DNA of 64,000 nucleotides from Pseudomonadota bacterium (lineage in GTDB: Bacteria; Pseudomonadota; Alphaproteobacteria; Rickettsiales; SXRF01): NCBI GenBank assembly GCA_963205195.1, contig CAUJHR010000011.1, positions 191,116-255,115 on the forward strand, in the 5' to 3' direction. Positions within the stretch are counted from its first letter, which is position 1, and each line of letters begins with the position of its first letter. The notes beneath the pieces were generated by a model. The model saw only the letters and a program-made list of their open reading frames with translations. It searched no databases and had not been told where the DNA came from. Shown piece by piece: positions 41,850-50,838 of this stretch. The translations under genes were made by a program, and so were the position numbers.

Positions 41850-42008
41850 TTATACTCGTCCTGTTAAAAGCAGGATAAGAACTATTATAATTAGCAATCC
41901 GGTTCCCCCGCTCGGATAATAACCCCAGCCGCGGCTATGCGGCCAGGCAGGTAGTACTCCAATCAGGATGAGTATAAGAATTATGAGCAGGAATGTTGAT
42001 GTGGTCAT
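41850..42008 (-). CDS. DUF3309 family protein, 52 aa
   Basis: MTTSTFLLIILILILIGVLPAWPHSRGWGYYPSGGTGLLIIIVLILLLTGRV; below the ORF-track size limit. Confidence 0.85.
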   Translation of the reverse strand: MTTSTFLLIILILILIGVLPAWPHSRGWGYYPSGGTGLLIIIVLILLLTGRV

Positions 42009-42029
42009 AAAAATATCCTTAGGTTATGG

Positions 42030-42464
42030 TTATCCACCGTAAATAACATAAGCGCCTGCCGGAACGCGGTTTCTTATGCCATTACATGATTCAACTTCAG
42101 GCTGGTCGGCCAATACGCGGTCAACAAACCATACTCGGCACATCCCGCGTGGCGGGAACATGTCGCTTGGAACGTCCAGCCCACTATCACGTGATATATA
42201 GTAGCCGTTGTAATCATAATAACCGCGGCGCTTATAACGCGGATATGCAGAGCGGTCATGCTCGCGATCATATTCAGCATTAGGGTTGCCGCCTGGCATT
42301 GGTGAATGGGCATTTTCCTGTATATTATGCGGTGTGTCGGTTGGCACATAATTGCCATTTTTATCATAATAGCCGCCGTCCGGTGTTCCGCAGGCCGCAA
42401 GCAGCGATGCTACTGATATGCAACCAGCTATTGCTAAGCAGCGCATTTTAGAATTGTTAGACAT
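42030..42464 (-). CDS. Hypothetical lipoprotein
   Basis: Lipobox SLLAACGTP; SD ggaggataac; start MSNNSKMR. Confidence 0.7.
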   Translation of the reverse strand: MSNNSKMRCLAIAGCISVASLLAACGTPDGGYYDKNGNYVPTDTPHNIQENAHSPMPGGNPNAEYDREHDRSAYPRYKRRGYYDYNGYYISRDSGLDVPSDMFPPRGMCRVWFVDRVLADQPEVESCNGIRNRVPAGAYVIYGG

Positions 42465-42590
42465 GTTATCCTCCATAAATAAATTGTGATTTATTCATGG
42501 CATATGACTTGCAAAGATACGATGCTGCTTAGAGGCTGTAAAATAAGGAAGTTATAAGTATTGGTATTTAATAGGCATCAAACCATAAAA

Positions 42591-42619
42591 AAATGCGCCT
42601 GGTTTAAACTGGCGCATTT
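42591..42619 (-). terminator. Rho-independent terminator (minus strand)
   Basis: aaatgcgcc/ggcgcattt inverted repeat with T-run on minus strand. Confidence 0.75.
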
Positions 42620-42652
42620 AATAATTCTATTAATTGCTAGCAATTATTGTGC

Positions 42653-42910
42653 TTATTCCTTGTTAGTAACTTTTCTTACGCTGGCACCAATATCATCTAC
42701 CGCATCGCCTAATTTTTCAGCAGTGGTACGGTCTTTTAATTGGCGCGCTGCATTATCTACGCCATTTGGCAATTCCTTAACAGCATCGCCAACTCTTTCC
42801 GCCGTATTACGGTTATCAGGCGCATTAAGCACAGTAAATGCAGCAACTGCTATAACAATAATTAAAATTGCATAGATTACGAATTTTCCTGTAGATGCTT
42901 GCTTTGCCAT
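42653..42910 (-). CDS. Membrane-anchored hypothetical protein with duplicated R-x-TAE-[RK]-x-GDAV motif
   Basis: N-terminal TM; NRNTAERVGDAVKE and DRTTAEKLGDAVDD. Confidence 0.7.
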   Translation of the reverse strand: MAKQASTGKFVIYAILIIVIAVAAFTVLNAPDNRNTAERVGDAVKELPNGVDNAARQLKDRTTAEKLGDAVDDIGASVRKVTNKE

Positions 42911-42934
42911 GTATTGTCTTTCTTTAGTTGCGAC

Positions 42935-43087
42935 TTAATAATTTATTGAATCAGGCCATACATTATCTATTTCATAGATTTTTATATCTTCCAAGTCAAT
43001 ATCAGCATTGATACCCGAATCAAGTTCGAAGCTATCAAATTCTTTATCAATTAATAAGCTATCATCGAAATTTGCTGGTTTGTACAT
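42935..43087 (-). CDS. 50-aa acidic protein MYKPANFDDSLLIDKEFDSFELDSGINADIDLEDIKIYEIDNVWPDSINY
   Basis: SD aaaggag upstream of ATG; below the ORF-track size limit. Confidence 0.6.
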   Translation of the reverse strand: MYKPANFDDSLLIDKEFDSFELDSGINADIDLEDIKIYEIDNVWPDSINY

Positions 43088-43191
43088 AATAAACTCCTTT
43101 CAAATATTATTGTGAAAGGCATCAAATCATTGGCTGCGTAATGATTCCATAGGCAAGATATTTTGCCATTATAAGGGAAGTATAAAACAGG

Positions 43192-44193
43192 TTAGAAGCG
43201 GTATGATAAGGTGACAACGCCAAATTCAGGCGCATGCTGCTGCGTCTTGTATTCTTTATCCATGAAAACCTGGGTAAATGAAAGGCGGGCTGACCCGTAG
43301 GTTATTGCGGCTCCAACCTGTACGCTGCCTACAAAGCGCTCTTTATCCACGTGCGGGCCGCCACTCCTGAATGTATTGCCATCTAGGAATATATTACGTG
43401 CTATTGCGCTTTCTCCCAGTGTTGTAAATAAATACCCTCCCAGTTGTTTTGTTGGAATAAAGAAATCGGAACCGGGAAGCGATGGGCGTATGCGTGGCGG
43501 GCCGTAATCTGCCGGTAGGTCATAGCCCAGACGGAAAGTTATACCTGTTGAGGCATCGGTATTCACATTGCCTATATTCAGCCCTACATGTGGGGTCATA
43601 TCCACGCCGATGCCAAATGGCGATGCCTCCAGAAGTCCTCTCCACTTGCGCTCGTATGTAAGAACTATGCCTGGTTCATTTTTAAGCTGGCTATCCCACC
43701 CTTGCGGTTGTGTGCTTCCTACAACGTGGTGTACGAATTTCTGGGTTTGCTCAGCATATGCCCAAGGGCCGACCATACCTACTGTAAGCATTACATTATC
43801 GAGGGTTTTCCCAGTATCGGAAACCATGCCAACAGAGCCGTAAAGCCATCCCGCATATGGATGGTCGCCACGGGCTGGCACTTTGCGACTAATATCTTCC
43901 GGAGCAAACATGCTCTGCCCAATAGCAAGGCTTATGCGTTTATTGCCATCACCGGCTATTGGCAAAATATTTGCCCCTTTTCTTATCCATTCTGGTAAAT
44001 TCCCTTCGGGAGAAAGGTATGAGAAGCGTATTCCGTTTGTATAATCCCTGTCGGTTCCGGCAAAAATATCGTTTTCTAGAACAACATTAAAAATTCCCTT
44101 ATCATCTTCAATTACCCTTTCATCCGCAGCAAATACGTAATTTGTAGTAATGGCATACGCAACTAGGGAAATAATAAGGCGGGATAAATTCAT
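43192..44193 (-). CDS. Lipid A deacylase LpxR family protein (DUF2219)
   Basis: VLENDIFAGTDRDYTNGIRFSYLSPEG, DHPYAGWLYGSVGM; signal peptide with start at 44193. Confidence 0.88.
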   Translation of the reverse strand: MNLSRLIISLVAYAITTNYVFAADERVIEDDKGIFNVVLENDIFAGTDRDYTNGIRFSYLSPEGNLPEWIRKGANILPIAGDGNKRISLAIGQSMFAPEDISRKVPARGDHPYAGWLYGSVGMVSDTGKTLDNVMLTVGMVGPWAYAEQTQKFVHHVVGSTQPQGWDSQLKNEPGIVLTYERKWRGLLEASPFGIGVDMTPHVGLNIGNVNTDASTGITFRLGYDLPADYGPPRIRPSLPGSDFFIPTKQLGGYLFTTLGESAIARNIFLDGNTFRSGGPHVDKERFVGSVQVGAAITYGSARLSFTQVFMDKEYKTQQHAPEFGVVTLSYRF

Positions 44194-44304
44194 AAAAAAT
44201 TTTATAATGTTTAATTTGTTCAATGGAAGAATAAGGCAGTTGCCTGTAATGAAGCGATATAAAGAAGCATTATAAATATATTTTTTATATAAAGAATAAA
44301 AAAA

Positions 44305-44331
44305 CGCCCGGCGAGGGGAGAACGCCGGGCG
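44305..44331 (-). terminator. Rho-independent terminator (minus strand)
   Basis: cgcccggcg-aggggagaa-cgccgggcg; T-rich on minus strand after hairpin. Confidence 0.85.
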
Positions 44332-44378
44332 GTGAATTTTAAACTGCAAGATTACATAGTCGCAAGTTATCTCCCTCC

Positions 44379-44627
44379 TCAGTGGGTTAAAAGCTCTATC
44401 ATTTCATCTTCGTCACCATCATAAGACAGGAAGTCTTCCAGGTTTCTAAAATGTTCAACATCTTCGCCTATTATATGTTCAACAGATAATGGCAGCTCTT
44501 CAATTGCCTTTGTTTGTGTTCTGATGAGCTTTAAATGAGGATGTTTTGCAGAAGGTAGGTTGTGATCATAAAAAGGCGATACCTTTGGGGATGGCCTTGC
44601 CTCATTATGATGTTTTTCTGCTTTCAT
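44379..44627 (-). CDS. Hypothetical protein, 82 aa
   Basis: ORF followed by a strong terminator. Confidence 0.55.
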   Translation of the reverse strand: MKAEKHHNEARPSPKVSPFYDHNLPSAKHPHLKLIRTQTKAIEELPLSVEHIIGEDVEHFRNLEDFLSYDGDEDEMIELLTH

Positions 44628-44706
44628 AAAAGACCCCGTAATATGGTTACGCGTGCAATATATCCCTTTTCCTGCAAAAAACCTTGACCGAAGTCAAATT
44701 TTTGCA

Positions 44707-44724
44707 ATTTCACGAAACTGTAAC
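44707..44724 (+). promoter_or_regulatory. Putative Pho-box-like site ATTTCAC-gaaa-CTGTAAC
   Basis: 7+4+7 direct repeat upstream of ORF 44782, followed by -10-like taatatact. Confidence 0.45.
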
Positions 44725-44781
44725 AAACATATTTGTAATATACTGTATTATGAATCAAATAAGATAACTTAAGGAGCATAT

Positions 44782-45240
44782 ATGACTAGCGTAAATATTT
44801 CCATGCCATCAAGACCATTAGACTCTCAGTATAGGAGTGCCCTATCTAATGCGGCTGATATTATGCATGTTATGTCAGAGCGTTTTGCTGTTGATATGCA
44901 AGGCGACTTTATAAAAATCAAAGAAAATGGATCTGATCCGCAGTTGGCAATAAATTTTACTATTAAAGGCCTAAAAGGTGAAGGTGTAGCAAATATAATA
45001 AAGGAGTTCTTCAAGGAAGATGCTCTATCTAAGGGGTACGCTACACCTATTATCAAGACTGAAAGGGAAGATGTAGTCCTTTTGAGTTTAAATAATATGC
45101 CTGAATATACAAAAGAACAAATGGCGTCATTGAAGAATAGTGCTCAACATTTTCAGCCACATTCTGATGCAGGCAAGCCTAATTTTGCTAATAGAGTTCT
45201 GCAATTTCCAAAATCTAATATAGAGCTTGGAAGAAATTAA
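44782..45240 (+). CDS. Hypothetical protein, 152 aa
   Basis: SD aaggag upstream of ATG. Confidence 0.65.
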   Translation: MTSVNISMPSRPLDSQYRSALSNAADIMHVMSERFAVDMQGDFIKIKENGSDPQLAINFTIKGLKGEGVANIIKEFFKEDALSKGYATPIIKTEREDVVLLSLNNMPEYTKEQMASLKNSAQHFQPHSDAGKPNFANRVLQFPKSNIELGRN

Positions 45241-45350
45241 TTATTTCTTAATCGCTTATGTTTTTGCATTTGCTATAAAACTAAATACAAAATTAACATA
45301 TCTATATTATAGTCTGGCATAGGTAGTAAAATAACTAATATTGAGAGAAT

Positions 45351-46487
45351 ATGATCATAGAAACTCCTCCTGCAATCCGGGATTACAGCAAGTTTGGGGT
45401 TATTGCACCCCTGCTCGCCGACCATACGATAAACGATATTCTGATCAATGGTTATAATGATATTTATATTGAGCGCGAAGGTGTGCTTGAAAAAACCGAT
45501 GTGGTTTTTGAAAGCGAAAAAGAAGTCCATGAGCTGGCGCATTACATTGTAAAACTCGTAGGCAGGACCCTTGAAGAATCCCGCCCCATGGTAGATGCCC
45601 GCCTTGCTGACGGAAGCCGCGTGAACATAATTGCCCCTCCTCTAGCTGTTGACGGCACAACAATCTCAATCAGAAAATTCGCTCCGAAAAAACGTTCTCT
45701 GAATGATATGGTGAATCAGGGATGTATGTCGGAAGCAATGTGTGAATTCCTAAAACTGGCTGCTATCTGCCGAATGAATATTTTGATTTCCGGCGGTACG
45801 GGTTCTGGTAAAACAACTTTGCTTAATGCTATTTCCAACCATATCAATGAATGGGAACGCGTGGTTACAATCGAGGATGCCGCAGAATTGCAATTGCAGA
45901 AAGCGCATGTGGTACGCCTGGAATCACAGCCTGCAATACTGGGTGAAAATCCAAAAGAAGAAGTTACTATCCGTGACCTCGTTAAAAACGCCCTGCGTAT
46001 GCGCCCTGACCGAATTATACTTGGCGAGGTACGCGGCGCTGAAGCTTTTGACATGTTACAAGCAATGAATACCGGCCATGAAGGTTCGCTGGCAACCATC
46101 CATGCCAACCACCCGCGTGATGCTCTTATGCGTCTTGATAATATAGTTAGTATGGCCAACGTGAACGCTTCAATCCGTTCAGTCAGGACGCAGGTTGCCT
46201 CAGCTATCCATCTTATTATTCAGGTTAGCCGCCAGGGTAACGGTAGCCGCCGTATTTCTTTTATTTCCGAAATTGCTGGTATGGAAGGTGACATGATCAC
46301 TATGAACGAGCTTTTCAACTGTTCCAAAGAAGGAAATAATGTCGGCGTTGCACTTTCAACTGACGGTATTTTTAAATGGACTGGTGTAATGCCGCGCTGC
46401 CTGCGCCGTGTAGCTTATTACGGCGAACTGGACAGGCTCTCTAAAGCCTTGGGTGTCCGCATACCTAAAGTCCAACCTAATATGTAG
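45351..46487 (+). CDS. Second CpaF-family ATPase (orphan)
   Basis: ILISGGTGSGKTTLLNAISNHI, ALRMRPDRIILGEVRGAEAFDMLQAMNTGHEGSLATIHANHPRDAL. Confidence 0.93.
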   Translation: MIIETPPAIRDYSKFGVIAPLLADHTINDILINGYNDIYIEREGVLEKTDVVFESEKEVHELAHYIVKLVGRTLEESRPMVDARLADGSRVNIIAPPLAVDGTTISIRKFAPKKRSLNDMVNQGCMSEAMCEFLKLAAICRMNILISGGTGSGKTTLLNAISNHINEWERVVTIEDAAELQLQKAHVVRLESQPAILGENPKEEVTIRDLVKNALRMRPDRIILGEVRGAEAFDMLQAMNTGHEGSLATIHANHPRDALMRLDNIVSMANVNASIRSVRTQVASAIHLIIQVSRQGNGSRRISFISEIAGMEGDMITMNELFNCSKEGNNVGVALSTDGIFKWTGVMPRCLRRVAYYGELDRLSKALGVRIPKVQPNM

Positions 46488-46640
46488 GCAGAATCAGGCT
46501 GCATTGCTTGCTATTTATAGTTTTTTTATAATTTTATTGCCATAAATATATTCTTAATTCTATTGCATTGCGGCATTTTGTGCTATAATTAGCCTTGTAG
46601 TATATTCTACAATATTATTATCCATAAAAAGAGAATCTAT

Positions 46641-47228
46641 ATGCAAATTTCTGTATCCGGTAAAGGCGTGGATGTTGGCGCAACACTGCAAGGACATATT
46701 GAAAATCAAATTGAAGAAAATGTAAAAAAATATATAGACCGGGTTACCAGCGTTAATGTTGTAATATCTCGTGAAGCACATTTGTTCCGCGTTGATATTA
46801 CCGGGAATATGGGTACCCATTCTGGGTTGGTTGTGCGTGGACGAGGCGCTTCAGAAGATGTTTATGCGGCATTTGATGAAGCACTGGAAAAAATCAGCAA
46901 ACAGCTGCGCCGTTATAAACGAAAAATTACCAACCATCATAAAAACACACATGAACAGCAAGCTAAAGCTGCAAGCACAAACGGCACAAAATATATTATT
47001 TCCCCAGAATCAGGCGAGCAGGAAGATGATAAACAAACCGGCATTATCATTGCCGAAAAACCAACTGACATTGTAAGCATGACTGTTAGTGAAGCAGTTA
47101 TGAAAATGGACCTTGAGGATCTTCCGGCAGTAATGTTTTTTAATTCCGCTCATGGGCGCCTAAATGTGGTTTACAGGCGTGTAGATGGAAATATTTCGTG
47201 GGTTGATCCATCTGGAAAAGCCGCATAA
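46641..47228 (+). CDS. hpf: Ribosome hibernation-promoting factor (long form)
   Basis: MQISVSGKGVDVGATLQGHIENQIEENVKKY; C-terminal AVMFFNSAHGRLNVVYRRVDGNISWVDP. Confidence 0.94.
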   Translation: MQISVSGKGVDVGATLQGHIENQIEENVKKYIDRVTSVNVVISREAHLFRVDITGNMGTHSGLVVRGRGASEDVYAAFDEALEKISKQLRRYKRKITNHHKNTHEQQAKAASTNGTKYIISPESGEQEDDKQTGIIIAEKPTDIVSMTVSEAVMKMDLEDLPAVMFFNSAHGRLNVVYRRVDGNISWVDPSGKAA

Positions 47229-47241
47229 CTTTAATAGTTAT

Positions 47242-47721
47242 ATGAATATTACACCGTTTTTACCTGTTGAATCTATCATGCCCTCGCTGAGGGCCCGTGA
47301 TAAGAAGCAGGTATTCCGTATAATGTCGGCCCATGCCGCGCCTATGTGCCAGCTTTCGGAGAAAGAAATATTTTCTGTGCTTTCCGAACGTGAGCATTTA
47401 AGCTGTACAGGCATGGGAAATGGTGTGTGTATACCGCATGGGCGTTTTGAATCCCTCAAAACCATACATATTTTTTTCGCCAGGATGGAAAAAGCAATTG
47501 AATTTGGCGCAGCAGATGGAAAAAAAGTTGATCTGGTTTTCCTACTTCTAAGCCCTTCATTAGCTGATACAGAGCATTTAAAAGCACTAGCAACCATTTC
47601 TAAATTGCTGCGCGATAAGAATCTATGCAAAAAATTACGTGCCACTTCAGATGCGTCAGAAATCCATGCACTTCTTACGGCTGATTACTCTAATATGCAG
47701 CCTGATAAAAGAGTAATGTAA
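47242..47721 (+). CDS. ptsN: PTS IIA-like nitrogen regulatory protein PtsN
   Basis: GMGNGVCIPHGRFESL active-site His, downstream of hpf; start MNITPFLPVESIMPSL. Confidence 0.93.
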   Translation: MNITPFLPVESIMPSLRARDKKQVFRIMSAHAAPMCQLSEKEIFSVLSEREHLSCTGMGNGVCIPHGRFESLKTIHIFFARMEKAIEFGAADGKKVDLVFLLLSPSLADTEHLKALATISKLLRDKNLCKKLRATSDASEIHALLTADYSNMQPDKRVM

Positions 47722-47936
47722 TGATCGCACGAATTATATTACTATCTTCTTTAATCATCGGGCTGAGTGGATGTATGGCTACACCACGGCTTGTAAGTAA
47801 CCGCGTAAGCGATTACGAGCCGCCAACGAAAGAGGAACGCCAAAAGGAAAAAAATAAAGAGCAGATAAAGCAGCAAGAAGCGCAGCCGCAAAAAATAATA
47901 GTGGTTAAACCACCCAAGGATGATGAGTCTATATAA
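47721..47936 (+). CDS. Small lipoprotein
   Basis: Lipobox GLSGCMATP; overlaps ptsN stop. Confidence 0.6.
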   Translation: MIARIILLSSLIIGLSGCMATPRLVSNRVSDYEPPTKEERQKEKNKEQIKQQEAQPQKIIVVKPPKDDESI

Positions 47937-47937
47937 C

Positions 47938-48735
47938 ATGATGCTTAAAATTTTAAGCTGGAATATAAATTCAGTCCGTATCCGTATTCCCCTTTTAAAA
48001 ATGCTCGTCGAGCAAACCAGACCAGATATAATCTGCCTGCAAGAAACGAAGGCTGATGATCCGGTTTTCCCATTCGAAGACCTCAAATCTCTGGGATTTC
48101 CGCATATAGTATTTTCCGGGCAAAAAAGCTACAATGGGGTAGCTATCTTATCGAAGCATAAGCTGGATAATAAAACCTGTTTTACTATCGCTAAATCAGA
48201 AGATAAACGCCATATATCTGTTGAGCTTGCCGGCGGTGTAAGCCTTCATAATTTTTATGTTCCTGCCGGAGGTGATATTCCAGACCCGGCGCTTAACCCA
48301 GCCTATGATTTCAAGTTACGGTTTGTCGAGCATATGACCGAATGGTCGCGTGAACTTAAAAAAGATAAGCGGCAGGCTATAATATTGGGCGATTTTAATA
48401 TAGCCCCTAATGAACATGATGTCTGGTCGCATAAGCAACTAAGGAATGTTGTAAGCCATACCGAGCCGGAAATTACGCGTCTTAATACACTCAAGGATTC
48501 ATATGGCTGGAACGACGTCGCGCGTCATTATGTAGACAGTGAGAAAAAATTATATAGCTGGTGGAGCTACCGTAACCGGGATTGGCGCAAATCTGATCGC
48601 GGGCGCAGGCTTGACCATATATGGGTAACGCCGGGCCTGACCCCTGCCCTTAAAAGTTTTTCCATCCTGAAAGATGCCCGTGACTGGCAATCTCCATCTG
48701 ACCATGTTCCGGTATTGATGGAAATAGATTTATAG
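47938..48735 (+). CDS. xthA: Exodeoxyribonuclease III
   Basis: [48 protein letters not shown]. Confidence 0.94.
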   Translation: MMLKILSWNINSVRIRIPLLKMLVEQTRPDIICLQETKADDPVFPFEDLKSLGFPHIVFSGQKSYNGVAILSKHKLDNKTCFTIAKSEDKRHISVELAGGVSLHNFYVPAGGDIPDPALNPAYDFKLRFVEHMTEWSRELKKDKRQAIILGDFNIAPNEHDVWSHKQLRNVVSHTEPEITRLNTLKDSYGWNDVARHYVDSEKKLYSWWSYRNRDWRKSDRGRRLDHIWVTPGLTPALKSFSILKDARDWQSPSDHVPVLMEIDL

Positions 48736-48749
48736 GCTATCCTGCGCCT

Positions 48750-49085
48750 ATGGAACACGATATTACAGAAATACTGGGCATGATAAAATTCACCGAAAAC
48801 GGTCTGGTGCCTGCTATCGCACAGGATTTCCAGTCTGGCGAAGTATTGATGATGGCGTGGATGAATGCCGAGGCAATTGAGAAAACACTGACAAGCGGAC
48901 AGGTTCATTACTGGTCGCGTTCCCGCAATGCAATATGGCGCAAAGGCGAAACTTCCGGCCATACCCAGACAATGAAGGAATTTTTAATTGATTGCGATGG
49001 CGATACAATCCTTGTTATAATTGAGCAGGTTGGCCCTGCCTGCCATACTGGTGAGCATAGTTGCTTTTTTACTAAAATACTATGA
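48750..49085 (+). CDS. hisI: Phosphoribosyl-AMP cyclohydrolase
   Basis: [54 protein letters not shown]. Confidence 0.96.
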   Translation: MEHDITEILGMIKFTENGLVPAIAQDFQSGEVLMMAWMNAEAIEKTLTSGQVHYWSRSRNAIWRKGETSGHTQTMKEFLIDCDGDTILVIIEQVGPACHTGEHSCFFTKIL

Positions 49086-49103
49086 TGTCACACAATCTTC
49101 ACA
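49086..49103 (+). promoter_or_regulatory. Putative Pho-box-like site ATGTCAC-acaa-TCTTCAC
   Basis: 7+4+7 direct repeat upstream of ORF 49163. Confidence 0.4.
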
Positions 49104-49162
49104 TTATTATTAAAAATAAGGTGTTAGACTCATTATTAACTTAATAAGTTTTGGATTAAATT

Positions 49163-49615
49163 ATGGCTACACAAGAAAACGCTGCTCCGCAAGGTGGAAA
49201 TAATGGAGAATCTGTAAAAGGAATAGGCAGGGAGCTTGCAGTTGAGCAAAAAATAGATAAACAAGAAAACCTCTCGCAAACTAAAACAGAAAAAGAAAAG
49301 CACCCTCTTGTAGCCTTATTAGAAGTGATATTAAGCCTTATGGGTGTTACGCAGGAAGAAAAGGCGCATGTTAAGGCTGACCCAACTATTCAGAAAGGTG
49401 CATCAGTGCAAACTATTGAGGCTTCAGCTGCAAGGGTAGCACCTGAAAGAAGTTCTGCAATTGCTGGTTTGCCTGAAACTGAGCTTGCTAAAATTGCCCA
49501 GGAAAAAAATGTATTAATGGGTAGCAAGGCTGAGATGCAGAAAGAAACACCTACCCATATTGCTTATAATGGTGGTAAATCCCCGCAACAACAGGCTACT
49601 TCACATACGGTTTAG
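49163..49615 (+). CDS. Hypothetical protein, 150 aa
   Basis: ORF with its own promoter-like region; 3' end overlaps convergent aroC by 20 nt. Confidence 0.6.
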   Translation: MATQENAAPQGGNNGESVKGIGRELAVEQKIDKQENLSQTKTEKEKHPLVALLEVILSLMGVTQEEKAHVKADPTIQKGASVQTIEASAARVAPERSSAIAGLPETELAKIAQEKNVLMGSKAEMQKETPTHIAYNGGKSPQQQATSHTV

Positions 49616-50666
49616 CCATCAGGTAATGATCGGCGAGTACGCAGGCAAGCATTGCCTCACCCACAGGAACAGCACGGATGCCAACGCATGGGTCATGCCG
49701 CCCCTTGGTTTGAATTGTAGTATTGTTGCCGTTTATATCCACGGTATTGACTTCATTTAATATAGAACTTGTTGGCTTTACGGCAAAACGCACCACGACT
49801 GGCTGCCCGGTTGAGATGCCGCCAAGTATACCGCCAGCATGGTTGGATTCAAAAATAACTCCGTTTTTGCTGGAATGCATTGCATCACCATTTTCTTCGC
49901 CGCTTAAGGCCGCGCTTGCAAAACCATCACCTATTTCTACGCCTTTTACTGCATTTATGCTCATCATTGCAGTTGCTATGTCGGCATCAAGTTTTTTATA
50001 AATGGGCGCTCCAAAACCAGCGGGCACACCATCTGCCACCACTTCGATAACCGCACCTATAGATGAGCCGTTTTTGCGGATTTCATCCAGCTTTTCTGCC
50101 CAACGCGCTGCGGCCCTAGCATCGGCACACCAGAATGGGTTATTTTCAATCTCTTTAATATTGGCAAGATTATTATCTATTCTATCACTACCCATCTGAA
50201 CCATGGAGCCGCGGATAGATATAGAATCGCCAAGTATTTTACGGGCTATTGCTCCAGCTGCTACGCGCATAGCTGTTTCCCGCGCAGAGGAGCGCCCGCC
50301 CCCTCGGTAATCGCGGATCCCGTATTTCTGCATGTAAGTGTAATCGGCATGGCCGGGGCGGAATTTATCTTTTATCTCGGCATAATCTTTCGATTTCTGG
50401 TCTTCATTATGGATTATAAGCGAGATAGGTGCGCCCGTGGTTTTACCTTCAAATACGCCAGATAGAATCTTTACTGTATCGCTTTCTTTGCGCTGGGTCG
50501 TATAGCGTGATTGTGCTGGTTTGCGTTTATCAAGCCACACCTGAATGTCAGACTCGCATAACTCAATAAGTGAAGGAACCCCATCAACTACGCAGCCTAT
50601 AGCCTCACCGTGGCTTTCACCCCATGTGGTAAAACGAAATAAATGCCCGAATGTATTAAATGTCAT
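49596..50666 (-). CDS. aroC: Chorismate synthase
   Basis: [61 protein letters not shown]. Confidence 0.97.
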   Translation of the reverse strand: MTFNTFGHLFRFTTWGESHGEAIGCVVDGVPSLIELCESDIQVWLDKRKPAQSRYTTQRKESDTVKILSGVFEGKTTGAPISLIIHNEDQKSKDYAEIKDKFRPGHADYTYMQKYGIRDYRGGGRSSARETAMRVAAGAIARKILGDSISIRGSMVQMGSDRIDNNLANIKEIENNPFWCADARAAARWAEKLDEIRKNGSSIGAVIEVVADGVPAGFGAPIYKKLDADIATAMMSINAVKGVEIGDGFASAALSGEENGDAMHSSKNGVIFESNHAGGILGGISTGQPVVVRFAVKPTSSILNEVNTVDINGNNTTIQTKGRHDPCVGIRAVPVGEAMLACVLADHYLMAKPYVK

Positions 50667-50677
50667 TATTCTTCGTC

Positions 50678-50776
50678 TTTCAATAATTGGTGTTGTTATA
50701 CTTCGGACTCGCAGTACTCACGTATAGGGCATACGCCCCGTGCTGATCGCCTCGGCTGCCTAGCCAATTATTGAAA
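50678..50776. repeat. Nested palindromic element with 13-bp terminal inverted repeats
   Basis: tttcaataattgg ... ccaattattgaaa, with internal cacg-tata-gggc-atac-gccc-cgtg hairpin. Confidence 0.65.
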
Positions 50777-50792
50777 TACTTTGAATATAAAA

Positions 50793-50832
50793 AACTTCAA
50801 GGTAAACAAATAAATTTATATACCTTGAAGTT
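50793..50832 (-). terminator. Rho-independent terminator of carD (minus strand)
   Basis: Perfect 12-bp inverted repeat aacttcaaggta/taccttgaagtt with T-run on minus strand. Confidence 0.8.
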
Positions 50833-50838
50833 ATATGA

